Shown here piece after piece: positions 50,175-62,929 of a DNA stretch of 64,000 nt; positions within the stretch are counted from its first letter, which is position 1, and every line of letters starts with the position of its first letter. Position numbers and translations under genes: made by a program. The notes beneath the pieces were generated by a model. That model made no database searches. It saw only the letters and a list, made by a program, of their open reading frames with translations, and had not been told where the DNA came from. Location of the stretch: the NCBI GenBank assembly GCA_910591455.2, contig OU342822.1:15909154-15973153 (forward strand). The letters are read 5' to 3'. The DNA comes from Pholis gunnellus. Its lineage: Eukaryota; Chordata; Actinopteri; Perciformes; Pholidae.

Positions 50175-53100
50175 ATGAGCCGCAGTCCAGAGAGGATGTC
50201 TTCATACCGCCGGCATTTCGAGGGAACCCTGGCTGCCCCTCCTGCCTACCAGCTCCGGGTATCTAGTCGCTCTCCCACCCGAAGGGAGACACGCCACCGG
50301 TCGGCCAGTTTCACCCGGAGTGGGACGATGGGCCGCAGAGTCATGTCAAAGGCTCGCATGACCAGGTGAGTCAGCTCCAGGGTAATATCAGATCTTTTAA
50401 TTAAGTAGAAATACAAAAGTATTGGCATCAAAATTAAAGTGCCAAAAGTAAAGTAATTTACAGTCCATTTCAGAATAATGCATATTATAATTTTGAATTC
50501 TGAGTATCAATATATTATTGTTGATGCTACTTTACTGTAGCAGCTGGTAAAGCTCGGGATTATTTATTACTACTATATGTCGGGGAGCTTTTAAATTCAA
50601 CCAAGGTTTCAATTAAGTCTTATCTTTATAAAAAATACAAAAGAAATATATCATAATGTATTTTTGATTATACTTTGTATGCTCTTAATCGGCAAAGTAA
50701 TAACTAAATGTATCAAATAAAGGTAGTGAAGTAAAAAGTACAATACTTCCCTGTGAAATGCAGTGAAGTAGAAGTATAAAGTAAAGTACAAGTACATCAG
50801 TTACTTTCATCACTGATTATGTTGACTTAGTTGTAATTCATTTTTAAATATGCAGCAAAATTAAATGCTAATATTAATCTAAATCACTTCATTTATGATC
50901 TGAATTTGTTAATGCGTCCAATGCAGCTTTAATGACAAATTAAATCTCATAGTTATTACAGTGTGCATGTATAATAAGCATTGAATGGGTGTAGATTTGT
51001 CAAAATGAAATAAATGAAGAAAAAAAACCATCCATAAAATCAAATGAATCAAATTGATCAAGTTGAAACTGTTTTCCGGTCCCGTCTGCAGCGGTGTGAG
51101 TATGGAAGCGCTGTGCTTTGGCATGTCCATGGGGCTAGGACCAAAACTGGACCTGGATGCGGCTGCAGCAGAGAACCGGACCTTTATGACAACCCGCACT
51201 ACTGAGAGGCAGGAGATGGTAGCACTCAACGACCGCCTGGCAGTGTATATTGAAAAGGTGAGAGGACCAACTGCAAACAGATACACATGTGCTCATGTTT
51301 CACTCCTTAAATGACACGGAAATCATCATATTCATTTCTTGACATGTGAACTTTGCAATCTGACTTCTTGATGGTGTTTTCCACCCTGAACTCTTTAGAT
51401 CTTCAGCCCATAACTCTTTCTTCAATTATTCTCACATAAGGCACTATAAAAAAATGCAACACATGTACTGAAATACTGCAATGACTTTGTTTTTGTACAT
51501 TCAACTTGTAATCATCCGGTATGTCTATGTCACTGGCATTTCTTCTTGTAGGTGCGAAACCTGGAGTCAAAAAACAAGCTGCTGGAGGCTGAGATTGAGG
51601 CCCTGAAGAGCCGCCATGTGAGACCATCAGGCGTCAGGCAGCTGTACGAGTCCCAGCTGAAGGAGCTCAACAGGGACGCAGAGAGAATAAGAATCCAGAG
51701 GGTGAGGGGAGCCCACTTCTCCTGACTGCAATATGTTTAGATCATGGTTTGATGTGATTATTGTAGAAGCCAGGTTTGGTAACATTGGAGCTAATTTTCA
51801 CCCCATTATCTGCTGCATGTTTGATCTTTGTAGGATATGTCTTTGGCAGCCAAGGAGGCAATGTTGGGCCAGTTTGAGATGCTGAAGGCCAAATACAATG
51901 AGGATGTGGATGCCCGGAAAAAGGCGGAGCATGATATTGAGAATCTCCGTCCGGTCAGAAACTTGTAGTGAAAATGAAAAGCTTTAAATTCATATACAAG
52001 GCTTGTGAATAAAACTGGCTTAATTTCACCAAACCATTCAAACCAGATGTGTTTCAATGTCCCAGGAAGTGGATAAATCAACTTCATTACGGATTGCGCT
52101 GGAGAAACAGCTGGAAAACCTGGAGATTGAGCTGGCCTTCCTTCAGAGAGTTCACAAGAAGGTAATGTATGCTTGTCTCTCCATCCACTGCATACTCTGT
52201 GTATGAGTCAGTGGCTGGTGGCTGACATGCCTTTCATATTATCATTAATGGTTTAATAGGCTGGTAATTATTGCAATGACACGTTAAACTTAGAAGAGAC
52301 CTCGTTGATGGATAGAGTGAGTAACGTCGCAAATGTGGCAATTATCAGCATGGTGTGAAGGACTCATAGGAAGCTTAACGGGAAAGCTGTAACTGGCGTG
52401 TGGTGCAGAGGGGTGGGGTGAACCTTTCTATCGCTATTCCTCTAACTCTGGTTTGTTTGTGGTCCACTGAAAGGAAATTGAGGAGCTGGTGCAAAAGATC
52501 TATTCAGCAACCACCAAGGTGGACCTAACCTTTGGCCTCCCGGACCTCTCCTCTGCTCTCAAACTGATTCAGTCTCAGTACGACAGCATTGCTGCAAACA
52601 ACCTGCAGGTAGGGTGCAAAAATGAACCATGTTCACTTCAACAAGTCTAATGTACAACAATCTACATTAAGGAACTGTGAAATAATGGTAGGTCGTTACA
52701 TTGAAACACTGTTAATGTGTGTTGTTCCCCAGGAAATGGACACTTGGTACAGGACAAAGTTTCAGGACCTGAGCAGCGCCTCCACCAAACACGTTCGAAG
52801 CACTCGAAGTATTAAAGAGGAAATCGCAGGCTATAAGAAGGATGTGAGTCTGATGCTCTGTTCTTGTTTATGGTGACTACAACTACTTCATAGCATACAA
52901 CAGGTGTGTGTTTATGTGTGTATATATAGCTTCTCACCAAGGAACGTGAATTGGAGGCACTGAAGACAAAGAATGAGTATCTGGAGGCTCAGATTCGTGA
53001 TGCAGCGGGAAAGTACAAGAAGAAGGAGGAGGACTTACAGGTGACATGATGTGAATATGAAGACCTTTTCTAGTCATCCTCTGACCCCAAATTCCTTAAA

Positions 53101-54173
53101 ATGATGCGATTCTGTTGTATTCTTTCTATTGCAACAGGAGCGTATAGAGGCGATTAAACTGGATCTGAAGGTGACCAAGGAGAAGATCGCTGTGCTGCTG
53201 CGGGAATACCAGAAACTGCTAAATGTAAAGATGGCTCTGGAAATTGAGATCACCACCTACAGGTGAACAAAACATACCCTCATGCCATTTCCACAGTATG
53301 TTAACCTGACTGTTTTACATTTGGTAGAAAACACAAGACACGCAGGGTAGTTTTACATTCGTATGCGGCATTCATTCCAACTTCGTTCCCCTCTGTTCAT
53401 TTGTCAGGAAGCTGATTGAGGGGGAAGACAGCCGTCTGGACACCATGGTCCGAAACCTGTCCCTCACTGGAGGACTGCATCTCACCTCCGGCGTCTGCAT
53501 GCACGCTGCCTCGGCCTCCGATAGCTCTGCCCCTGCAGCCACTTCAAAGCTAGGTGGGGCCTCCGGCGACAAGACCGGTAGCGGGGCTGAGAAAGCTCCG
53601 GCTGCTGCCCGGGTGGAGGTGGCCTCATCAGACGGTCACTTACAGGAGCAGGCGACTGAGAGGTCTGAGAGGAAGACGGTCCTGATCAGGTAGAGGGTGA
53701 CTTTGGAACGGAATGTCTATTGTCTGACATTATCATTATTAATCAATACTATTCATTAATATCATTACTACTAGTATTTGCTCAGGCTTCCCTCTGTTCT
53801 CTAACAGTTTCAAACATACACACACTCATACACGTTTGTTAAGCTTTGTTTTGCCTTGTTTGGCCTATATTTCTGTCTATTCCCATGTATTGTGTACATA
53901 TTGTGTATTTTGTCCCTATTTTATGTATAACCCTTTGCACAAAAAAATATTAAAATACATTTGGGGTTGTACATCTAAAATACTACTACTAATAACAACA
54001 AACATTTGTATTTTGTTCTCAATCAGAATCTCTTACTGATACGGTAAAACTTCCTATTTCTCCATCCATTTTTTCCCAGAACAGTTAAGACAGATGAGGA
54101 CAGTTATGAGCGCGACACGCTGGAGCGCACCATCACCATTTCTGGAGCAGCGGACGACACAGATGAAGAATAG
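50175..54173 (+). CDS. Type III-like cytoplasmic intermediate filament protein, 11 exons, complete
   Basis: Structural coiled-coil protein that would assemble into cytoplasmic 10-nm filaments. Exons: 50175–50365, 51092–51257, 51552–51701, 51834–51953, 52066–52161, 52474–52608, 52733–52843, 52930–53040, 53138–53262, 53408–53689, 54080–54173; all GT–AG, giving 526 aa. An Arg/Ser-rich head (about 1–104, starting MSRSPERMSSYRRHFEG) is followed by the helix-initiation motif LNDRLAVYIEKVRNLE (109–124). The rod is about 300 residues, without the 42-residue lamin insertion. The helix-termination motif EIEITTYRKLIEGEDSRL is at 395–412. The tail (413–526) is Ala/Ser-rich and contains a type III-like KTVLIRTVKTDED. 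There is no CaaX box or nuclear lamin tail. Sequence is closest in style to vimentin/desmin/GFAP, but the exon pattern is unusual. I do not assign an orthologue. The end of the coding region is followed by AATAAA at 54368. Confidence 0.88.
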
Positions 54174-54367
54174 ATTGCTCATCTACCCCAGATCTCACCT
54201 AGAGACCCTTGCTAACTATACGCTGTGCAACAACGTTCTATGTTATTATGTTATTCAGAATTCAATTTACATGCCATGTCCAGTGATCCTAATTCTCGGT
54301 CAGACTCACACTGCTTTTCTGCTCTTTTAATCCTCATGTGTGTCAGAAATGTGTCTTCCAAAGTAAC

Positions 54368-54373
54368 AATAAA
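54368..54373 (+). terminator. Polyadenylation signal of the intermediate filament gene
   Basis: AATAAA lies 195 bp after the stop codon at 54171–54173, giving a short 3' UTR. The next gene, pgm3, converges from the right with its stop at 54987. Confidence 0.6.
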
Positions 54374-54986
54374 CAGCAAGCAATCACAGTTGTGGTTTTT
54401 ATTCAAATCAAAAGAGACACTTACACAGACACTATCTCTTTTCTTTGTTGCCATTATTTATTTAAACCAAAGTAGCAAATGCTTTCCAACGGACAAGACC
54501 AATTGCTACAACTCCCTCGTGTAAACTTGTGATTTCAAATAAATTAGATACAGGTACCGGTCAGAAAGATTCCATTTAGTACGAAGTTACATATTAACCA
54601 AAAGTTAAGACTTTGTAAATTTGTTTGTAATGACAATTTATGTTTTAACTATGGCATATATAAAGGTAAAGTGGCATATTTGTATTACACAGAAACCCAT
54701 ATTTACAGGCACGTAGCAGCCTGTTTGAACCGCAATGACATTACATGAGAAGCACTACTTAAAGTAGCATAAAATCCCTTCATTGTATCACCCTGTCTGT
54801 CCTAATGACAGATAAATACAAAGAAGTAGAGAGAACTAGAGTAAAGTACCAAGTGCAATTAACTGTATAAAACTATTTGGCAACTCACCAAAAAGAAACA
54901 ATTTTGATAAATTACAACTTACGTTAGATTGCATTAAAGAAGCACAGATTGATTAGTCAGTGTTGTGTGATGGTGCGTAAGTGTTT

Positions 54987-57900
54987 CTAGTGCAATGGTT
55001 TGGGTTCCCCCCCGACTCCCCCGGCGAGACGATAAACCGCAAGGCTGACTTCATGTGCAAGGTCATCAGCGCTCTCCTGAAACACAGACACAATACCTGT
55101 TTGTATCACAGAACAAAAAAAGGACAGGAAAACGTCCAAAAGAGAACCAAAAAGACAGTCTCACCTGTGTTTCTGCCTCGGCGTAAACTCTCACCACGTC
55201 CTCGGTGCCGGAGGGTCTCACGAAGGAGCGAGCCCGACTGTACTTCTTCACTAAACCGTCGACGGCCTCCTGAAGTCCCGTTGGGCTCACTGCCCGTCTC
55301 TCTGCGTCTGTGGTGTCTATCACCCTGCGGTCCGACACCTGCAGAAAAATAAATAAATCAAGCCCAGATACAGATTGAAGTACTTTTATATTGATAATAA
55401 AAGGCTGTGATTGTGAAATTTGAGGACTCATAATGGATGTTTGAGAAAGACCTGCTGCTGGTCAAAACCAGAAAAGAGACCTAATAATTTCATGATCATG
55501 AACTTGTCAAGTCAAGAAATCACAACAAAGCTGTAACTTTAAAACTGCAGCTGAAGCAGCTCTTCAAAATGTGAAGTACAAGGATGGAGAGAGAGAGAAC
55601 TGAGGCATACTTTTTAATCTAGGTAGAATATTTTCACATATAATACATCCAATAAAATTTAAAACTAGACTTTTTAAGGCCTGTTTTGTAGCAGCGCCTG
55701 CACTTCGAAGGGGGCAAAGACAAACAATTTCCCCACAGGATTTGCCATCAGAAATGTTGTACATTATAACACATCAACGAATGAGTACCTTGACTTTGAG
55801 CTGCCTGTTTGGCAGGTCTTTGTAGATGGAGTTCCACTGCTGGATAGTCATACCCTTGATGGCTAATATGGCTTCGATCAGCAGCATGTCAGAAATGGCA
55901 TCACCTACAGTCTGTAGAAGATAGAAACACAGAGTAGCACATCAGAACTGGGAGTGACTTTAATAATACTGCTGTGTTTGCTTTAACGGTTGAGTGAAAT
56001 GTGTTTGATGTGCGTGGCCACCTGGTTGACGACGTTGACAGTGTTCTGCAGCAGGAGAGCTGCTCTCTTCCTCTCGTCGTTGGTGTTGGAGTCCTCAGCT
56101 AGCTGCTGGAACTTCTCTTCAGCTGCTTTACTGAACAACACCTGACGACAGCAACAGAAACGCATTACGCCACAACACACTACACCGTGTTGAGATTTAT
56201 ACCACACATTTATTGATCAATGTATTGTGATATTTGTGCTAGCTTAGTGATTTGTGTGATCTGTTTAAGTGTGTCTGATCTACTCACAGTTCCATGACCG
56301 TTGGCCTCGAAGTACACGCCGATATCAAACTCCTTGGCTGCATGGTGAAGGTGCTTCACTCCAGTTTTAGTACACCTCACGATCACCTAAGTCACACGGA
56401 AATGTGTGAACTTATTCATATAAAAAAATAAATAAAAGATTTCCACTTGTGTTTTCTCACCTTCATAGTGTCTTCCAAATAGTTTGTTGAGCTCCCATTA
56501 GCATAAGCAGTTTGCACCACTGCTATCTCCATGTCCAGACCAGCCTGGATGAACAGAAACAAACTATTTACTATAGGTTTTGTGTACATTTGTGCTTATT
56601 TATCGTTGACGGGTGTGTATTTGTGAGTATACCTGTGTGAGCAGCTCTTTAAGAAAAGTGCTGATGAGGGTCGCGACTTTATCTCCATCCAGCAGGTGAA
56701 ACTGTCCCTCAGAGTCAGTGTAGTAGTAAACTATTCGATCAGCGTCACCGTCGAAGGAACAGCAGCGCTCCCCAGAGTTAATCTTCATGCCTTTACAAAG
56801 AGAGAGAAGAGGAGAGAGAGAGAGATAAATAAAAACAGCACCCATCTTTCTGATGTTCAAGTTTTCTGTTGGTTAAATTTATCCCTTTTCTAACAAAAGC
56901 TGCATTTACAGGGACACAGAACTTGGCAAAGATGTCATATTAAGAGTGTAACTGCGCGCATAAGACCAGAATTTATAGTAATTATTTTAGCAATTTGTGA
57001 TAAACAGTCTCCATCTTGTGGTCAAATATTGCATCTATGATATTATATGAACATCTACTGTTTTGTTGTCACTCTATATATGATACTATATTTAGTAAGT
57101 AGATGAAACATATTTTCCTTTTAAGACAAATAATATGAATCTATATTGCTTCTTCCGACAAGTCTAGAAAGCACAGTCGCACCTGTTGGAGGTTTTTGCT
57201 GCACTTTGACAAAGTCAGCCCCACACTGGTGGTTAAGCTTTCCGGTACTGCCGTCGTTGAACAGCGAGAGGTGCAGCTCCTTCTTCAGGTGACTCTCCAT
57301 CTCACGCACCTTTATGGCCCCGATACCATTAGCGCCGTCCACAGAGAGGTGCTTCTGGTCGTCTGTACAATTGGACGCCTACCAGAGAGGAAAAAGATGG
57401 AGGTAAGGAGAAATGGCTGATTCCTGCATGCATGGATGGATCTTTGCAAAAACCACACATCCAAATGTACGGGGCTTGAATAATGTTTTCTTACATTCTT
57501 TGTGAGCTGAATGAAAGCTTGGCAGAGTTTCTTATAGTATCCCTCCACTGTGGCTTCTCCATATTTACCCTGAGTGTTCTGACAGCAAATCATGTAGTGG
57601 AGCTGCGGGGTGGTCACCAAACCATAGTCTGATGGAATCAGATGAGAGAGTCAGAGGGTAGATAAAGAGCAAATAATAAAACTAAGTCAGTAAACAAAGC
57701 AGTTTAATATGAGGAAAAACAAGTTTAATTAACCACACCTTTGCTTTGACCACCAAGTGCAGATACCCCATCCAATACTGCCTCTGAAAGGCTCACACTG
57801 CTGCTTCTATAGTTAGATGACACGTGTGTGTTTTAGTCTTTTGTAAAGGTAAATAATTAGCTGTCTTGTCAACACTTAAGAGGCATAAAAAGTCATTAAA

Positions 57901-58599
57901 ATGCGAGTTAGTTTAGCTTTCTGCAGTTACTCGGTTGGCCTAGGTGTATCTAAGAAATCCAAACACGAAATGAATGAAGATCACATACCTGGTGTCTTTG
58001 CCCACAAACACGTTCGCCTCCTGGCTCATGTTTATAGCCTCCTTCTCTATAACGTCCTTCAGAGCAGCGAGCAAGTCTTCCTGCTCGGCGTTGGCCAGCT
58101 GGGTGGCGTAGCCCTCCCATGTCGGTGTCACCATCTCCCCCATGGGGTCAACCAGCTTCACCCCGTTGTCCTCCTACACAAGTAGAGATATCAAGAGAGA
58201 GGCAGGAGGAATATTAGGGTTATGATGTTTATTCTGGTAAGATCACATTAAACTAGCCAACAGATAGTGAGAGGTTGAACCTGACAATTTTCAATTAGGA
58301 ATATGGAATATAAAACCAATAATCTAACATATCCAAACACAACACAAACTAAATCATGGATCTATGGCAATATGTCTGCATGTCTTTCTCACCTCAGGGT
58401 TGTGTGATGCGGTGACCATGACTCCAATGGTGGCTTTGGTCTTTTTGGAGCGTAAGGTGGCCAATAGTCCCATCCTGAACATAATGTGGTCCAGTAATTT
58501 CGCATTGGTCCTAAAACCAGCAGTACCATAGTGCAAAACCAACCCTGCAGGCTTAGGGTGCAGAGCGGACTGCTTTGACACTTCCTGAAACGGGGCCAT
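54987..58599 (-). CDS. pgm3: Phosphoacetylglucosamine mutase, complete
   Basis: Cytosolic enzyme interconverting N-acetylglucosamine-6-phosphate and N-acetylglucosamine-1-phosphate in the hexosamine pathway to UDP-GlcNAc. Coding exons on the minus strand: 58599–58393, 58173–57989, 57806–57739, 57628–57495, 57378–57183, 56790–56633, 56544–56461, 56386–56288, 56141–56022, 55911–55789, 55338–55165, 55076–54987. They join in frame to 545 aa (human 542). Catalytic features are all present: phosphoserine loop VMVTASHNPE, Mg-binding DGDADRIVYYY, sugar-binding EANGHGT, and the C-terminal phosphate-binding RPSGTEDVVRVYAEAE. The ATG at 58599 sits 2 nt inside its exon. It gives an N-terminus colinear with the human protein (QSALHPKPAGL against YSALHAKPNGL), so upstream in-frame ATGs in the intron are ignored. 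It is convergent with the filament gene and divergent from snap91. Confidence 0.97.
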
Positions 58600-59134
58600 C
58601 TCTGAAACATATAATAAAGACATAAACAGACCAGACAGTGGTGGAAGAAGTAATACGGTCCAATACAACAATGCAGAAATAAAACAATCAAATGCTTGCT
58701 TAATTTACAGTGCAGAGGCATTATCATCGAAACTTACTTTAAGTATCAAAGTAGAAGTACTTGTTGTTATGTTTTCATATAGATAATAGACTGAAAACAT
58801 CGTTTGAGCCTTTTTAGATTCATTGAAACATAACGAACATGTCTTTAAAAACGCAGGCTGAAATCAACGCCTAAGATAAGCTTTTATATAACATGTCAAA
58901 GGGCAAGACACGAGGGCAAAGTTTGCAATAAATTAGGGCGTCAGTCTGTCACTTAACTAAATAGAGCAATTCAATGAACTGAATCATAACAATTGACTGA
59001 GACTTACTTACATTGACATTAACGAACTTGAAATACATTAACAGAGAGCACACACGGGGGCTTCCAGCGCTGAACGTAAGAGACCACCCGAAGTTACAAA
59101 TAAAAGAGCATTAAGTTGTTTTTAATTCACTTAC

Positions 59135-59225
59135 TGTTTAGTTCTGTGGGTGTTCAGCCGTTTAGCGTCGGCCATGAAACACTTCCTGTTTCTCCGGCTG
59201 ACGACGTGGCCACAGTTCCGTGTAA
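59135..59225 (-). other. pgm3: Probable non-coding first exon of pgm3
   Basis: On the minus strand the sequence ACACCCACAGAACTAAACA is followed by a consensus donor GTAAGTG (exon edge at 59135). The next acceptor is the TTTCAG at 58602–58607, just before the coding exon. The 5' boundary near 59225 is only approximate. A 5' UTR exon is inferred because the coding start lies 2 nt after an acceptor. Confidence 0.55.
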
Positions 59226-59276
59226 GTCACGTGATGCACGTGACGTGAGTCACGTGATGCACGTACGTCACGTGAC
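59226..59276. promoter_or_regulatory. Cluster of four CACGTG E-boxes with an embedded UPRE-like TGACGTGA
   Basis: CACGTG occurs at 59228–59233, 59237–59242, 59251–59256 and 59269–59274. Three copies are in the TCACGTGA context. TGACGTGA occurs at 59241–59248, and ACGTACGTCACG spans the last interval. The cluster lies directly upstream of the inferred pgm3 first exon. bHLH-Zip factors (USF, MITF/TFE/TFEB) bind TCACGTGA. TGACGTG(G/A) is the published XBP1/ATF6 UPR-element core. Which factor acts here is not determined. Confidence 0.7.
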
Positions 59277-60373
59277 TTTTCTCCTACCACGAATTTCTCC
59301 CATTACTCTGATGCAGAGACTCCCTGAACACCACAACCAAGCCAGATCTCTACATGATATTACACATTTTTTTTTTGTATTTGAAAAAACAACAAGCGGT
59401 TTGCTTTTAATTTCCGGTTAGACCCATTTTAGCCAAAAGGGTTTCCAAGAAAATGATGAATACGCTATTTTAGGCACATATAGAGCAATTATGGATCCTC
59501 TCTCTGTCAGATCTTGTCTTAACAGTATCGTGGGCCAAATCAAACCCCAGATCTATAGGCTGCCTTAATATATTTAGGCAATTATATGTTCTGATTATAT
59601 CTTACAGAAAATGTTTTACGTTCATCATCTGTCAGTTGCGTGCAAACCTGATGCATATAGCCTACATGCAGCAGCAAATACGCCACAGTCACGCTCGTAT
59701 ATTAACCCTTACGTTTCTTATCACCATGACTCCACTTTAAGAGACGTGGGATGCGACGTGTGTCATCCAACCCTGTCCAAGAACCCGCTGGTGGAGTTGA
59801 GTCTAGGACGAATAGATAGGCCACATAAATCAACAAACGACACGGGGGGGGAGGAGAAAAAAAGGAAATTCCCTTCTGTCTTTTCCTTTTCCTGAGCATC
59901 TTGCGCTGCGCAGTGTTGGCGACAACGGGGAGCGGTGCGCATTTTCTGTCGATCTGACGAGTGGCCCACAGCGGCATATTTCTGAGCCGAAACGGAAAGA
60001 AACACCGCAATCTGAAAACCAATGAGGAAATAACGGCTCTTCTCTTATTTTGAAAGCCTTTTATTCATGCACTGACGCGGGAGGAAAGACCCGATGCCCC
60101 CTCCAAACGGGATATTTGACCGACCTATGGAGTGTTGATTTACATTCCGTCATTTCCCAAGAATATTTTTTGGACACTCCGAGGAGCCTCGCTTGCACCG
60201 CATTTTTTCATTGGCCTATTTCATTTTTTTTTTAAATAATTGCTGCGGGCTGAGAAAATAGCTTTCATTGCCCGTTTAGTGTTACATAACCGAGTGGCAT
60301 TAGCTGTCCAAGGTGCTGAACTGAACGGTTGGAGCCTATAACGGGACGAGCCGAGGGGAATTCACAACCTTGC
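59277..60373 (+). promoter_or_regulatory. snap91: snap91 promoter and probable non-coding first exon
   Basis: Sequence becomes GC- and CpG-richer from about 59,880 (GACAACGGGGAGCGG) to the snap91 start, suggesting a CpG-type promoter. A consensus donor GTAAGT at 60374 after ACCTTGC, and an acceptor CCCACACAG ending at 60491, suggest a 5' UTR exon ending at 60373 and a second exon starting at 60492. The transcription start is not visible. Confidence 0.45.
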
Positions 60374-60644
60374 GTAAGTCTATTTATGTCACCGCGCATA
60401 TTATCAACGTGACCGCGCGATTTGATGCGAAAATAATGTTTATGTAGAGGCGTTTGAGCTCATGTTGTGTGCTTTTTCTTCGCCCACACAGAAGGTCACA
60501 GGCCTATATCAATCGGGGAAGAGGAACGCACGGGATTCGCTCACGGAACCACCGGGAAGCAGCCGGGATACATTCATACATTTTCTTTTTTCATCGTCCC
60601 GTGGCGACATACATTCCTGAGGTGGTCGATTGAACGGAGAGAAA

Positions 60645-60774
60645 ATGTCGGGGCAAACCCTCACGGATCGCATCGCCGCTGCGCAATACCAGCTAACGGG
60701 ATCAGATATGGCCCGGGCTGTCTGCAAAGCCACCACTCATGAGGTGATGGCGCCCAAGAAAAAGCACCTGGAGT
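60645..60774 (+). CDS. snap91: Clathrin coat assembly protein AP180, first coding exon (partial gene)
   Basis: Presynaptic endocytic adaptor that binds PtdIns(4,5)P2 through its N-terminal ANTH domain and recruits clathrin and AP-2 in synaptic-vesicle recycling. This exon encodes 43 residues plus one base, MSGQTLTDRIAAAQY… to …PKKKHLE, then donor GTAAGT at 60775. MSGQTLTDRIAAAQY and ARAVCKATTHEVM fit SNAP91 better than PICALM (MSGQSLTDRITAAQH, TVCKATTHEIM). The phosphoinositide-binding lysines K28 and K38–K40 are conserved. The next exon, expected to begin within YLIQATNETNVNIPQMAD, is not found by 64,000, so intron 1 exceeds 3.2 kb and most of the gene is outside the window. Confidence 0.9.
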
Positions 60775-62929
60775 GTAAGTGTAGTCCTTCTTCCTCTTAC
60801 CTACTGCACGGGCTGGCCTTGCATGGCCTAGCCTATAACACACCGCATCCACTAAGACCACATGCCACCACAGGCATATAATCATGGCCAGTCATTTGTT
60901 AGTTCTCTTAGCCTAAATGGGTGTGGTGCCATAAGGCGGTAACCCCTCTGGTGACCTATTGTGTCAGCCTCCAGTAAGGCTGATGGAAACCCACGGAGAG
61001 AGAAAGGGAGAGTGGGAGAAAGGGAGGGAGAAAAGGTCATATATTAAGGCAGAATGACAAGTCATCCTCAGAACAAGACCATTTAATTTCCCTTTGCTGT
61101 GCTCCTGCAAAACCACTTCCCTTAACTGCTGAAGACCTGCAGGTCTGGATAACGAAGGAAGTGTAAGTGTTACACCTGCTAAATTAAAATGTAAATTCCA
61201 AGGTAATGTTGTCTGAAAATGCAAAGAGACCTATTTGGGTTGCATATAGTCTATCAGTGAGCTTAGGCCATAAAGTCACAGCTGAATAACATTATCAAAC
61301 CTCACAGCTTTATTGACACATCTCCAGATGACAGCAGGGCCCACCTTATGACAGTTTGTGATTAATCACTGTCATCTACCACAAATAGTGAGTCAGGCCA
61401 AAGCAGTGGCGTGGCACTGCATACAGATGACGGGTGGTCTGACCGGTTCTTCATGTCTTTTCTTTTTGTGTCCGTCTGTGTCTGTGTGGTCGCTGGACAG
61501 GTCTGGTCCTGTGTCTTGGGGTAGGGACCTTATATCTTGTGATCCGCTCCCCTGCTGAATAATTTAATAATCAGCCAATGACTGCCCTGCATTATTTACA
61601 CAGCCAAAGGTGACAATGCTAATGCTAGCAATGCACCAGAGACCATTGCTTCCTCACTCTCTCTGCTGTGTCCCGTGTGTTTGTTTTCTGTGTGTCTTTA
61701 ACTTTTGACTGTTCAGATTTGAGACTGTTGAGCAAACTGTCACAAGCCATGACGTCTTTGTCTAAACTACAGGAGACCGCCTCTACTTACCGCACACACA
61801 CTCAAGCCACGTGGACATATTCTTATACACAATTCAACAAGCTTCTTGTGTGTAAAAACACAGTTTTGTTAATACCCACACACACAAACACATAATGTAT
61901 GTATATACAAAAACCAATAGGTCGAGCTTATAGGTGGATTTTGATTTCATTTGTCACAGTGTGACACCAACCCAGTTACTGACCCTTGGGATGGGCGTGT
62001 GTATGTCGTCGGAGGCGGCGGCGGTGGTTCAGTGGAGTTGCGATGGCAACAGATTGAGAGTGTCAGGGGAAGGGACTGTAATGACGGAGGGAAATTGTGA
62101 GAAGAAAGAGGACAAATGGCCGGCCTGTCATCCTTAATGTAGAGAGTCAATCATGATGACTGTATACCTCTAGAACTAGAACCACACTGTTTGTATTTGT
62201 AATGGTGTCTCAGTGCGGGTAAACATAAATATGTATATAATGCATTTTCAGGAGGACAAAAGGGCAATTACTCTTCTGATCGTACGTGGCAAAATGTGAA
62301 CGATGAACAGCCTGATGTGGTTGATGTGAATGAGAGTGTGTCACAGGTGCATTTTGACAAATGATTCACCTCCAAAATAAAAGTTGCAAAGGTAATATGT
62401 ATGTGCAGGACTTTCCTTTGTGTGGGGAGCCAACATCTTCTTTTTTTTGTGGCTTTGATGCCTGCATTTGATTTATTTTTATATGGGGCCCACAGCGCAG
62501 GGAATGAAACTGCGGTGTCAAAGGTGTGTTATGTCTTTGCTTTTGAATTTCATATTCCATGCCAAACCAGACTGCGGCTATCTACTGTGTCAAACAGTGG
62601 ATAGTGAAAGGAACACTGGAGGGTGTGTGTTACACATTTCTAGAGAACATGTGGTCCATGCAAGGTCAACAAAGCAGAGTTCACTCAACACCAAAGGCAA
62701 TAGGTTTAAATTAATCTGAGGTCATGTTGTAAATAGACAAGTCACGTAGAAATAGCTATTTAGAGGAGCGGAATCAATGCACGGGAAGCTAATGCCCTCA
62801 TGTACACAAGTGTAGTTAGATCATGTGTCCTGTCTATAGTAGGGTGTGTACGTGTGAGATACTTTTATTGGAGCCACAGCTAGCATCTCTGGATGTCTAG
62901 TCAAATTAAATTAGTTGCGGGACCTAAAA

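Noticed and set aside
58600..58671. Upstream in-frame ATGs before the pgm3 start
   Set aside because: They lie in the intron, upstream of a good TTTCAG acceptor, and would add a segment absent from the family.
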